Positions 1 through 7,769 of a stretch of 10,146 bases of DNA are shown piece by piece. Origin of the DNA: G020354085 sp964629975. GTDB taxonomy: Bacteria; Pseudomonadota; Gammaproteobacteria; Acidiferrobacterales; Sulfurifustaceae. The notes under the pieces were generated by a model, which saw only the letters and a list, made by a program, of their open reading frames with translations, made no database searches and had not been told where the DNA came from. The translations under genes were made by a program, and so were the position numbers. Positions within the stretch are counted from its first letter, which is position 1. Every line of letters starts with the position of its first letter. The DNA lies in NCBI GenBank assembly GCA_964629975.1, contig CAZVUN010000111.1, positions 1-10,146 on the forward strand. Direction: 5' to 3'.

Positions 1-1064
<1,064 letters not shown>

Positions 1065-1075
1065 CCGGGGTCGCC

Positions 1076-1966
1076 ATGCCAGGCAGTCGCGAAATCCGCA
1101 CCAAGATCCGAAGCATCAAGAACACGCAGAAGATCACCAAGGCCATGGAGATGGTCGCGGCGTCGAAGATGCGCAGGGCGCAGGAGCGCACGCGCGCCTC
1201 GCGACCCTACGCGTTTCGCATGATGGACATCGTCACCCACCTGGCGCGCGCCCACACCGAGTACAAGCACCCGTTTCTTGCCAGGCACGCGCAGGTCAAG
1301 CGCCTCGGCATCATCGTCATCACCACCGACAAGGGCCTGTGCGGCGGCCTCAATACCAATCTGCTGCGGATGCTGCTCACGCACGTCAAGGACTGGCAGG
1401 CGGCCGGTGTCGAGACCGAGTTCTGCGCCATCGGTTCCAAGGGCCTCGGCTTCCTGCAGCGCCTGGGGGCGAACGTGGTCTCGGAGGTCACGCACCTCGG
1501 CGACACCCCGCACGTGGAGCGCCTGATCGGCGCGATCCGCGTCTTGCTCAACGCCTATTCGCAGGGCCAGTTGCAGGGGCTGTACATGTTCTACAACCGC
1601 TTCATCAATACCATGAAGCAGGAACCGTGGCGCGCGCCGCTGCTGCCGCTGCCGGAGCAGTACCGCGACGAGAAGGGCGAGGTGATCGCCAGCACCGCCC
1701 CCGCCGGCCTGTGGGACTATCTCTACGAGCCGGACGCCAAGGTCATGCTCGAGGCCGTGCTCACGCGCTACATCGAGTCGCGCGTCTACCAGGCGGTGGC
1801 CGAGAACCTGGCGTGCGAGCAGAGCGCGCGCATGGTGGCGATGAAGGCGGCGAGCGACAACGCCGGCAACCTGATCGATGAGCTCACGCTCATCTACAAC
1901 AAGGCGCGCCAGGCCTCGATCACCAAAGAGCTGTCGGAGATCGTGGGCGGCGCCTCCGCGGTGTAG
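1076..1966 (+). CDS. atpG: ATP synthase F1 subunit gamma
   Basis: Gamma is the central rotor shaft of F1; it turns inside the alpha3beta3 ring and couples proton flow through Fo to catalysis on beta. The product is 296 residues, close to the 287 of E. coli. The N-terminal helix has the family signature (MPGSREIRTKIRSIKNTQKI, then TKAMEMVAASKMRRAQ), the Rossmann-like middle contains ITTDKGLCGGLNTN, and the C-terminal helix has MKAASDNAG followed by LIDELTLIYNKARQASIT; these two long helices form the coiled-coil shaft. The ATG at 1076 is fixed by the signature. A weak Shine-Dalgarno-like GGGG lies at 1067-1070, just after the atpA stop, so translation is probably coupled to atpA. It lies in the atpAGDC operon, 47 nt before atpD. 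Confidence 0.97.
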   Translation: MPGSREIRTKIRSIKNTQKITKAMEMVAASKMRRAQERTRASRPYAFRMMDIVTHLARAHTEYKHPFLARHAQVKRLGIIVITTDKGLCGGLNTNLLRMLLTHVKDWQAAGVETEFCAIGSKGLGFLQRLGANVVSEVTHLGDTPHVERLIGAIRVLLNAYSQGQLQGLYMFYNRFINTMKQEPWRAPLLPLPEQYRDEKGEVIASTAPAGLWDYLYEPDAKVMLEAVLTRYIESRVYQAVAENLACEQSARMVAMKAASDNAGNLIDELTLIYNKARQASITKELSEIVGGASAV

Positions 1967-2013
1967 GCCGCGGCACGCGTAACGACTTCAAAAATTGACA
2001 CACAGGTAACGCT
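1967..2013 (+). promoter_or_regulatory. atpG-atpD spacer with atpD ribosome binding site
   Basis: The spacer is notably A/T-rich in its second half compared with the flanking genes. AGGTAA at 2004-2009 is a reasonable Shine-Dalgarno sequence 4 nt from the atpD ATG. TTGACA at 1995-2000 followed by CACA resembles the TTGACATTCACA block in the atpD-atpC spacer. It looks like a -35 box, but I see no -10 at the right spacing, so I do not call a promoter. Confidence 0.5.
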
Positions 2014-3393
2014 ATGACGGAAGGCAAGATCGTGCAGTGCATCGGCGCGGTGATCGACGTGGAGTTCCCGCGCGCCCAGATGCCCAAGGTGTACGACGCG
2101 CTCAAGCTCCCCGACGTCGATCTCACGCTCGAGGTCCAGCAGCAGCTCGGCGACGGTGTGGTGCGCACCATTGCCCTTGGCCCCTCGGACGGCCTGCGGC
2201 GCGGCATGAAGGTGCTCGATACCGGCGCCCCGATCTCGGTGCCGGTCGGCAAGGAGACGCTCGGGCGCATCATGGACGTGCTCGGCCGGCCGATCGACGA
2301 AAAGGGCCCGGTCGCTGCGGCCAGGACCATGTCGATCCATCGCAAGGCGCCGAGTTTCGAGGAGCTCGCGCCCTCGACCGAGCTGCTCGAGACCGGCATC
2401 AAGGTGATCGACCTGGTGTGCCCGTTCGCCAAGGGCGGCAAGGTCGGCCTGTTCGGCGGCGCCGGCGTGGGCAAGACCGTGAACATGATGGAGCTGATCC
2501 GCAACATCGCGGTCGAGCACAGCGGCTACTCGGTGTTCGCCGGCGTCGGCGAGCGCACCCGCGAGGGCAACGACTTCTATCACGAGATGAAGGAAGGCGG
2601 CGTGCTCGACAAGGTGGCGCTGGTCTACGGCCAGATGAACGAGCCGCCCGGCAACCGCCTGCGCGTGGCGCTCACCGGGCTCACCATCGCCGAGCACTTC
2701 CGCGACGAGGGCCGCGACGTGCTGCTGTTCATCGACAACATCTACCGCTTCACGCTCGCCGGCACCGAGGTCTCGGCGCTGCTCGGGCGCATGCCGTCGG
2801 CGGTCGGTTACCAGCCGACGCTTGCCGAGGAGATGGGCCGCCTGCAGGAGCGCATTACCTCCACCAAGACCGGCTCGATCACCTCCATTCAGGCGGTCTA
2901 CGTCCCGGCCGACGACCTCACGGACCCCTCGCCCGCGACCACCTTCGGGCACCTCGATGCGACCGTGGTGCTGTCGCGCGACATCGCCTCGCTCGGCATC
3001 TATCCGGCGGTCGACCCGCTCGACTCGACCTCGCGCCAGCTCGACCCGCACGTCGTGGGCGAGGAGCACTACAATGTGGCGCGCGCCGTGCAGGCGACCC
3101 TGCAGCGCTACAAGGAGTTGCGCGACATCATCGCGATCCTCGGCATGGACGAGCTGTCGCCCGACGACAAGCTGGCCGTGGCGCGCGCGCGCAAGATCCA
3201 GCGCTTCCTTTCGCAGCCGTTCTTCGTGGCCGAGGTGTTCACCGGCTCGGCCGGCAAGTACGTGTCGCTCAAGGACACGATCCGCGGCTTCAAGGGCATC
3301 GTCGAGGGCGAGTACGACAGCCTGCCGGAGCAGGCGTTCTACATGGTCGGCTCGATCGACGAGGCGGTCGAGAAGGCCAAGACCCTTCAATAG
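2014..3393 (+). CDS. atpD: ATP synthase F1 subunit beta (catalytic)
   Basis: Beta is the catalytic subunit of F1, making ATP from ADP and phosphate in three sites per complex. At 459 residues it matches the E. coli length (460) and is collinear with it. Domains in order: N-terminal beta-barrel (about 1-75), nucleotide-binding core with P-loop GGAGVGKT at 148-155 (Lys154), the GERTREGND segment with catalytic Glu180, Walker B region LLFIDNIYRFT, then ALLGRMPSAVGYQPTL, and a helical C-terminal domain. The torque-contact loop reads DELSPDD at 379-385 where E. coli has DELSEED, a conservative change that keeps most of the acidity. The start is supported by MTEGKIVQCIGAV aligning with the family N terminus and by AGGTAA upstream. 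NIYRFTLAGTEVSALLG is the form also seen in E. coli and supports a gammaproteobacterial source. All catalytic residues checked are present. Confidence 0.98.
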   Translation: MTEGKIVQCIGAVIDVEFPRAQMPKVYDALKLPDVDLTLEVQQQLGDGVVRTIALGPSDGLRRGMKVLDTGAPISVPVGKETLGRIMDVLGRPIDEKGPVAAARTMSIHRKAPSFEELAPSTELLETGIKVIDLVCPFAKGGKVGLFGGAGVGKTVNMMELIRNIAVEHSGYSVFAGVGERTREGNDFYHEMKEGGVLDKVALVYGQMNEPPGNRLRVALTGLTIAEHFRDEGRDVLLFIDNIYRFTLAGTEVSALLGRMPSAVGYQPTLAEEMGRLQERITSTKTGSITSIQAVYVPADDLTDPSPATTFGHLDATVVLSRDIASLGIYPAVDPLDSTSRQLDPHVVGEEHYNVARAVQATLQRYKELRDIIAILGMDELSPDDKLAVARARKIQRFLSQPFFVAEVFTGSAGKYVSLKDTIRGFKGIVEGEYDSLPEQAFYMVGSIDEAVEKAKTLQ

Positions 3394-3422
3394 CGCGCAC
3401 GTTGAATGATCAATCTCGAATG

Positions 3423-3464
3423 GTGAATGTCATTGCAACCGCGCATGCAATATTTGACATTCAC
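3423..3464. repeat. AT-rich imperfect inverted repeat between atpD and atpC
   Basis: The 94-nt atpD-atpC spacer is clearly richer in A/T than the genes on either side and holds a long imperfect palindrome. The left arm GTGAATGTCATTGCA (3423-3437) pairs with TGCAAT (3446-3451) and GACATTCAC (3456-3464), giving 15 base pairs with a 4-nt bulge (3452-3455) and an 8-nt loop. GTTGA (3401-3405) and TCAAC (3468-3472) could add an outer stem. No T-run follows, so it is not an ordinary intrinsic terminator. GGGTGG at 3478-3483 is a weak ribosome binding site for atpC. The structure would fold in the atp mRNA and could set mRNA stability or epsilon output. It could also be a short intergenic repeat; function is unknown. 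Confidence 0.65.
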
Positions 3465-3487
3465 ACCTCAACATTGCGGGTGGCGAA

Positions 3488-3913
3488 ATGGCATTAACCG
3501 TCCACGTTGACGTCGTCAGCGCTGAATCGACGCTCTACTCCGGGCTTGCGGAGTTCGTCGCCGCACCCGGCGTGGATGGCGAGCTCGGCATCTATCCGCG
3601 CCACACGCCGCTGCTCACGCTGCTCAAGCCCGGCGCGGTGCGCCTCAAGGTGCCGAACCGCGCTGACGAGGAGCTGATCTACGTGTCCGGCGGGATCCTC
3701 GAGGTGCAGCCCGACAAGGTCACGGTGCTGTCCGACACCGCGATCCGCGGCACCGACCTCGACGAGGCCAAGGCGCTCGAGGCCAAGCAGCGCGCCGAAG
3801 AGGCGCGCCGCAACCGCACCAGCCTCATGGAGATCGCCAAGGCCGAGGCGGAACTCGCCGAGGCGGTGGCGCAGCTGCGCGCCATCCAGAAGCTGCGCCA
3901 GCGCGGCAAGTAG
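3488..3913 (+). CDS. atpC: ATP synthase F1 subunit epsilon
   Basis: Epsilon sits at the foot of the gamma shaft, links it to the c-ring, and through its C-terminal helices can inhibit ATP hydrolysis. The product has 141 residues (E. coli 139). The N-terminal beta-sandwich (about 1-86) has VDVVSAESTLYSG, GELGIYPRHTPLLT, the YVSGGILEVQP strand and VTVLSDTAIRG. The C-terminal two-helix part (about 88-141) starts LDEAKALEAKQRAEEA and is rich in Ala, Glu and Arg, as usual. The ATG at 3488 is fixed by collinearity with the E. coli protein. It is the last ATP synthase gene here; the SlyD-like gene starts 16 nt after its stop. The longer spacer with a hairpin upstream separates it from the tightly packed atpG-atpD part. 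Confidence 0.96.
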   Translation: MALTVHVDVVSAESTLYSGLAEFVAAPGVDGELGIYPRHTPLLTLLKPGAVRLKVPNRADEELIYVSGGILEVQPDKVTVLSDTAIRGTDLDEAKALEAKQRAEEARRNRTSLMEIAKAEAELAEAVAQLRAIQKLRQRGK

Positions 3914-3929
3914 CCGCGGCGATCGGCCG

Positions 3930-4427
3930 ATGTCTGCAACCGTCGTCACGCGCAACAAGGTGGTCGCGCTCACCTACGTGCTGCGCAACCAGCAGGGCGA
4001 GGTGTTCGAAATCCACGACCTGCCGGTCGCCTACGTGCACGGCGCGGGCTGCGATCTGTTTCCCAAGATCGAGCAGGCGCTCGAAGGCCGCCAGGTCGGC
4101 GAGCGCGTCGTCGTGCAGCTCGCACCCGAGGACGCCTTCGGCGCCCACGACCCCAAGCTCACGTTCACCGACGATCTCGACAACGTGCCGCCCGAGCTGC
4201 GCCGCCTCGGTATCGCGGTCGAGGCGCAGAACGCCAAGGGCGAGACCCGGACGTTCATCGTCACGCGCATCGCCGACGGCAAGCTCACGGTCGACGCCAA
4301 TCATCCGCTCGCCGGCCAGACCGTGACCTTCGAGGTTACGGTGGTCGACATCCGCGATGCCACCGCCGAGGAAGTGCGCGCCGGCCGCCCGGATGTCCCC
4401 GGCGGCCCGCCGCTCACCCTGCAATAA
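3930..4427 (+). CDS. SlyD-like FKBP-type peptidyl-prolyl cis-trans isomerase
   Basis: Proteins of this family catalyse cis-trans isomerisation of X-Pro bonds and act as cytoplasmic folding chaperones. The 165 residues align with SlyD: an FKBP half at 8-72 with YVHGAGCDLFPKIEQALEG, then VGERVVVQLAPEDAFGAHDP; an inserted chaperone-flap (IF) region at about 73-120; and the return to FKBP with VDANHPLAGQTVTFEVTVVD at 121-140, the family hallmark. E. coli SlyD has GLE where this protein has PKIE. The His/Cys-rich metal-binding tail of E. coli SlyD is absent; the protein ends in a short Pro/Gly tail (PGGPPLTLQ), so a role in nickel delivery is not supported. No signal peptide is seen. The ATG at 3930 has no clear Shine-Dalgarno sequence; the 16-nt gap after atpC suggests cotranscription and perhaps translational coupling. 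The family is firm; which paralogue (SlyD or SlpA/FkpB type) is less so. Confidence 0.9.
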   Translation: MSATVVTRNKVVALTYVLRNQQGEVFEIHDLPVAYVHGAGCDLFPKIEQALEGRQVGERVVVQLAPEDAFGAHDPKLTFTDDLDNVPPELRRLGIAVEAQNAKGETRTFIVTRIADGKLTVDANHPLAGQTVTFEVTVVDIRDATAEEVRAGRPDVPGGPPLTLQ

Positions 4428-4431
4428 CCGC

Positions 4432-4446
4432 CGCGCGCCGCGCGCG
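4432..4446 (+). terminator. Possible weak hairpin terminator after the SlyD-like gene
   Basis: CGCGC at 4432-4436 can pair with GCGCG at 4442-4446 across a 5-nt loop, followed by TGCTTTAATT. The stem is short and the T-tract poor, so termination would be partial at best. It lies directly upstream of, and partly in the usual -35 region of, the proposed glmU start signal. Low-complexity CG runs like this also arise by chance in GC-rich DNA. Confidence 0.22.
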
Positions 4447-4462
4447 TGCTTTAATTACCCGC
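4447..4462 (+). promoter_or_regulatory. Extended -10 element for glmU, suggesting a leaderless start
   Basis: TGCTTTAAT at 4447-4455 matches an extended -10 element (TGn followed by a hexamer, 5 of 6 to TATAAT). Seven bases separate it from the glmU ATG, so a start site at the usual distance would fall at or next to the A of the ATG. No Shine-Dalgarno sequence is present between the upstream stop codon and the ATG, which fits a leaderless mRNA. No recognisable -35 is seen, as is common with extended -10 promoters. Confidence 0.5.
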
Positions 4463-5839
4463 ATGTCCGCTCCGCTCGAGATCGTGATCCTGGCCGCTGG
4501 CAAGGGCACGCGCATGCGCTCCGACCTGCCCAAGGTGCTGCACGAGGTCGGCGGCCTGCCGCTGCTCGGGCACGTGCTGCGCAGCGCCCACGCCCTGGGC
4601 GCGGCGGCGGTGCACGTGGTCTACGGCCACGGCGGCGAGCGCGTGCGCGAGCGCTTCGCGCACGAGCCGGTCGAGTGGGTGCTGCAGGCCGAGCAACACG
4701 GCACCGGCCACGCGCTGCAGCAGGCGATGCCCGCGGTGAGCGACACCGCCCGGGTGCTGGTGCTGTACGGCGATGTGCCGCTCATTACGCTCGATACGCT
4801 GCGTGCGCTGCTCGACGCGGCCGGCGACGGCGTCGGCCTCCTGACCGCGGAACTGCCCGATGCCGGCGGCTACGGGCGCATCGTTCGCAATGGCGCGGGG
4901 CAGGTGCTGCGCATCGTCGAGCGCAAGGACGCGAGCCCCGCGGAGCTGGCGATCCGCGAGATCAACACCGGCTTCCTGACGGCACCGGCGCGCCGGCTGC
5001 GCGCCTGGCTCGGGCAGTTGCGCAACGACAACGCCCAGGCCGAGTATTACCTGACCGATGTCATCGCCCTGGCGGCGGGCGATGCCGTCCCGATCGCCAC
5101 GCGCCAGCCGCAGCATCTGTGGGAAATCCTCGGCGTCAACAGCAAGCAGGAGCTCGCGCAAGTGGAGCGCATCTACCAGCACCGCCGCGCCGAAGAACTG
5201 CTGGCGCAGGGCGTGACCCTGCGCGACCCGGGGCGGCTCGACGTGCGCGGCGAGCTCGTGTGCGGGCGCGACGTGGTGATCGACGTCAACTGCGTGTTCG
5301 AGGGCCGGGTCGAGCTCGCCGACGGCGTCACCATCGGCCCGAACAACTGGCTGCGCGACATGCAGATCGGGGCCGGCAGCACGGTGCTGCCCAACTGCGT
5401 GCTGGAGGAGTCCACGGTCGGCCCCGGCTGTCGCATCGGCCCGTTCGCGCGCCTGCGCCCGGGCACGACCCTGGCCGAGGGCGCGCACGTCGGCAACTTC
5501 GTCGAGATCAAGAAGAGCGAGATCGGCGCCGGCAGCAAGGTCAATCACCTGAGCTATGTCGGTGACAGCACGCTCGGGCGCAAGGTCAACATCGGCGCGG
5601 GCACCATCACCTGCAACTACGATGGCGCCAACAAGCACCGCACCGTGATCGGCGACGAGGCCTTCATCGGCTCGAACACCGCGCTGGTGGCGCCGGTCAG
5701 CGTGGGCGCGGGCGCCACCATCGGGGCCGGCTCGGTCATTACCCGGGACGCCCCGGCCGGGGAACTGACGCTCGCGCGCGCCGAGCAGCGCACCCGCCCC
5801 GGCTGGAAGCGCCCGACCAAGAAGCGCACGCAGACATGA
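4463..5839 (+). CDS. glmU: Bifunctional GlmU: glucosamine-1-P acetyltransferase / GlcNAc-1-P uridylyltransferase
   Basis: GlmU acetylates glucosamine-1-phosphate with acetyl-CoA and then couples the product to UTP, giving UDP-GlcNAc for peptidoglycan and lipopolysaccharide. The product is 458 residues (E. coli 456). The N-terminal uridylyltransferase domain (about 1-229) has LAAGKGTRM at 10-18 followed by the SDLPKVLHEV stretch, with metal-binding Asp104 in YGDVPL and Asn226 in GVNSK. The C-terminal left-handed beta-helix (about 252-440) shows hexapeptide-repeat spacing, with VNIGAGTITCNYDGANKHRT, catalytic His362 in SKVNHLSY, and IGSNTALVAPV. Both active sites look intact. The ATG at 4463 aligns with the family start. 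glmS follows after 89 nt. The tail ends in a basic KRPTKKRTQT. Confidence 0.97.
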   Translation: MSAPLEIVILAAGKGTRMRSDLPKVLHEVGGLPLLGHVLRSAHALGAAAVHVVYGHGGERVRERFAHEPVEWVLQAEQHGTGHALQQAMPAVSDTARVLVLYGDVPLITLDTLRALLDAAGDGVGLLTAELPDAGGYGRIVRNGAGQVLRIVERKDASPAELAIREINTGFLTAPARRLRAWLGQLRNDNAQAEYYLTDVIALAAGDAVPIATRQPQHLWEILGVNSKQELAQVERIYQHRRAEELLAQGVTLRDPGRLDVRGELVCGRDVVIDVNCVFEGRVELADGVTIGPNNWLRDMQIGAGSTVLPNCVLEESTVGPGCRIGPFARLRPGTTLAEGAHVGNFVEIKKSEIGAGSKVNHLSYVGDSTLGRKVNIGAGTITCNYDGANKHRTVIGDEAFIGSNTALVAPVSVGAGATIGAGSVITRDAPAGELTLARAEQRTRPGWKRPTKKRTQT

Positions 5840-5913
5840 CAAAGTAAAAATGCAAACGGATCGACCGGACGCGCCCCTCGCCGGCGGTTTTTCCTTTTGC
5901 ATTTTTAACTTTG
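5840..5913. repeat. Long inverted repeat in the glmU-glmS gap
   Basis: CAAAGTAAAAATGCAAA (5840-5856), directly after the glmU stop, is matched by TTTGCATTTTTAACTTTG (5896-5913): 17 base pairs with a single unpaired A near 5907-5908, around a 39-nt GC-rich loop. The arms are strikingly A/T-rich against their surroundings. The right arm ends 15 nt before the glmS ATG, so the folded form would lie in the glmS leader if transcription reads through from glmU. Candidate roles are a terminator or attenuator, an mRNA stability stem, or an intergenic repeat; the sequence does not decide between these. Confidence 0.7.
5865..5891 (+). terminator. Possible intrinsic terminator within the glmU-glmS gap
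   Basis: Inside the loop of the larger inverted repeat, CCGG (5865-5868) plus CG (5870-5871) can pair with CG (5879-5880) plus CCGG (5881-5884), leaving one bulged A and a 7-nt loop. CGG and then five T residues follow, and T-rich sequence continues to 5898. The stem is only 6 bp and is separated from the T-run by 3 nt, so any termination after glmU would be weak. It would compete with the long outer stem, which could form an attenuator-like pair of folds (inference). Confidence 0.3.
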
Positions 5914-5928
5914 CATGGGTGTAGAACC

Positions 5929-7755
5929 ATGTGTGGAATCGTCGGAGCCATTGCCCAGCGTAACGTCGTGCCGCTCCTGATCGACGGCCTCAAACGCCTC
6001 GAGTACCGCGGCTACGATTCGGCCGGCATTGCGGTCTTGAGCGACGGCATCCGCCGCGTGCGCCGCGTCGGGCGGGTCGCGGAGATGGAGGCGGCCGCGC
6101 GCCAGGAGGGTGTTGCGGGCCTGCTCGGTATCGGCCACACGCGCTGGGCGACGCACGGCGGCGTGACCGAACCCAACGCCCACCCCCACGTCTCGCGCGG
6201 CGAGATCGCGGTGGTGCACAACGGCATCATCGAAAACCACGATGCGCAGCGCGCGCGCCTGCAGGCGCTCGGCTACCAGTTCGAGTCGCAGACCGACACC
6301 GAAGTCATCGCCCACCTGATCCACTACCACCTGGCCCAGGGCGCCGACCTGCTGGCGGCCACGCAGCAGGCGGTGCGCGAGCTAATCGGCGCCTACGCCA
6401 TCGCGGTCGTGTCGCTCAAGAGCCCGGAGCTCATGGTGTGCGCGCGTTTCGGTTGTCCCCTGCTCATCGGGCTGGGCGAGGGGGAAAACTTCGTGGCCTC
6501 GGACGTCTCGGCGGTGCTGTCGGCCACGCGCCGCGTGATCTACCTCGAGGAAGGTGACGTCGCCGCGGTCACGCGCGACAGCGTGCGCGTGTTCGACCGC
6601 GCCGGTGTCGCCGTCGAGCGCAAGGTGCATGTGTCGGACGTGTCGCTCGCCTCGCTCGAGCTCGGCCCCTACCAGCACTTCATGCAGAAGGAGATCCACG
6701 AACAGCCGCGCGCGCTGGCCGACACGCTCGAGGCGGTCTTCGCCTCGGGGCTTTCCCCGGCACTGTTCGGGCCGCAGGCGGCGCGCGTGCTGGCCGAGGT
6801 CGAGGCGGTGCAGATCCTGGCGTGCGGCACCAGCTACTACGCCGGCTCGGTGGCGCGCTACTGGCTCGAGGCGCTCGCCCGCATCCCGTGCAGCGTCGAG
6901 ATCGCGAGCGAATACCGCTACCGCGACGTGGTGCCGAACCCGCGCGCCCTGATCGTCACCATCTCGCAGTCGGGCGAGACGCTCGACACCCTGGAGGCGC
7001 TGAAGCGCGCCCGCGAGCTCGGCCAGGCGCACACGCTCGCCATCTGCAACGTGCAGGAAAGCGCCATCCCGCGCGCCTCCGAACTCGTGTTCTACACCCG
7101 CGCCGGCGCCGAGATCGGGGTGGCCTCGACCAAGGCCTTCACCACGCAGCTCGTGGCCTTGTTCATCCTGACGCTCACGCTCGCCAAGCTGCGCGGGCGC
7201 CTGACGCAGGCGCAGGAGCGCGCGCACCTCGAGGCGCTGCGCCAGCTGCCGGGCAGCGCGCAGCACGCCCTCAACCTCGAGCCGCAAATCAAGCTCTGGT
7301 CAGAGCGTTTCGCGCGCAAGGAGCATGCCCTGTTCCTCGGGCGCGGCATCCACTACCCGATCGCACTCGAAGGCGCGCTCAAGCTCAAGGAGATCTCCTA
7401 CATCCATGCCGAGGCCTATCCGGCCGGCGAGCTCAAGCACGGCCCGCTCGCGCTGGTCGACAACAACATGCCGGTGGTGGTGATCGCGCCGAACGACAGC
7501 CTGCTGGAGAAGGTCAAGTCCAACATGCAGGAGGTGCGCGCGCGCGGCGGGGAGCTGTACGTGTTCGCCGATCTCGACAGCCACTTCCTCGAGAGCGAGG
7601 GCGTGCACATCATCCGCACCCCGCGCCACGTGGGCGTGCTGTCACCGGTGGTGCACGCCATCCCGGTGCAGTTGCTCGCCTACAATGCCGCGGTCATGCG
7701 CGGCACCGACGTCGACAAGCCGCGCAACCTGGCGAAATCGGTCACGGTCGAGTAG
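5929..7755 (+). CDS. glmS: Glutamine--fructose-6-phosphate aminotransferase (isomerizing)
   Basis: GlmS converts fructose-6-phosphate and glutamine to glucosamine-6-phosphate and glutamate, the committed step of amino-sugar synthesis. The start is ATG 5929, giving MCGIVGAI: Cys2 becomes the N-terminal nucleophile after Met removal. A longer frame from TTG 5911 would bury that cysteine and is rejected. The product is 608 residues (E. coli 609). The glutaminase domain (about 2-240) has LEYRGYDSAGIAV and GHTRWATHGG at 69-78. Two sugar isomerase (SIS) domains follow, with CGTSYYAG from 299, SQSGET at 346-351, and the catalytic segment SYIHAEAYPAGELKHGPLAL. The C terminus KPRNLAKSVTVE is the standard sugar-site tail. 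GGGTG at 5917-5921 is a weak ribosome binding site. No glmS ribozyme is expected in this group and none is seen. It is convergent with the PilZ gene. Confidence 0.97.
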   Translation: MCGIVGAIAQRNVVPLLIDGLKRLEYRGYDSAGIAVLSDGIRRVRRVGRVAEMEAAARQEGVAGLLGIGHTRWATHGGVTEPNAHPHVSRGEIAVVHNGIIENHDAQRARLQALGYQFESQTDTEVIAHLIHYHLAQGADLLAATQQAVRELIGAYAIAVVSLKSPELMVCARFGCPLLIGLGEGENFVASDVSAVLSATRRVIYLEEGDVAAVTRDSVRVFDRAGVAVERKVHVSDVSLASLELGPYQHFMQKEIHEQPRALADTLEAVFASGLSPALFGPQAARVLAEVEAVQILACGTSYYAGSVARYWLEALARIPCSVEIASEYRYRDVVPNPRALIVTISQSGETLDTLEALKRARELGQAHTLAICNVQESAIPRASELVFYTRAGAEIGVASTKAFTTQLVALFILTLTLAKLRGRLTQAQERAHLEALRQLPGSAQHALNLEPQIKLWSERFARKEHALFLGRGIHYPIALEGALKLKEISYIHAEAYPAGELKHGPLALVDNNMPVVVIAPNDSLLEKVKSNMQEVRARGGELYVFADLDSHFLESEGVHIIRTPRHVGVLSPVVHAIPVQLLAYNAAVMRGTDVDKPRNLAKSVTVE

Positions 7756-7769
7756 GCGCCCGCCGGCGC
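7756..7769. terminator. Small GC hairpin between convergent glmS and PilZ stops
   Basis: The 14 nt between the two stop codons form GCGCC, loop CGCC, GGCGC: a 5-bp stem filling the gap exactly, with a further G-T wobble possible. No T-run follows on either strand, so it is not a classical intrinsic terminator. It might act as a bidirectional 3'-end stem for both messages; chance in GC-rich DNA is possible. Confidence 0.25.

Noticed and set aside
1995..2000. Perfect -35 hexamer TTGACA before atpD as an internal promoter
   Set aside because: The position 16-18 nt downstream lies at the atpD start and has no -10-like hexamer; TTGACA at 3454-3459 before atpC likewise lacks a partner.
1894..3390. 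A 498-codon minus-strand frame opposite atpD, and a 486-codon plus-strand frame at 2037-3497
   Set aside because: Both overlap the fully conserved beta subunit and have biased, repetitive Arg/Ala/Asp/His composition typical of out-of-frame reading in GC-rich DNA.
4357..5902. Long alternative frames over glmU (plus 4357-5565, minus 4451-5902)
   Set aside because: They are out-of-frame reads of glmU, which has all catalytic residues in the frame chosen.
5911..5928. Upstream TTG start for glmS at 5911
   Set aside because: It would add six residues before Met-Cys and hide the catalytic N-terminal cysteine, so ATG 5929 is the start.
5840..5928. A glmS ribozyme/riboswitch in the glmS leader
   Set aside because: The gap is too short and lacks the ribozyme core; this class belongs mainly to Gram-positive bacteria.
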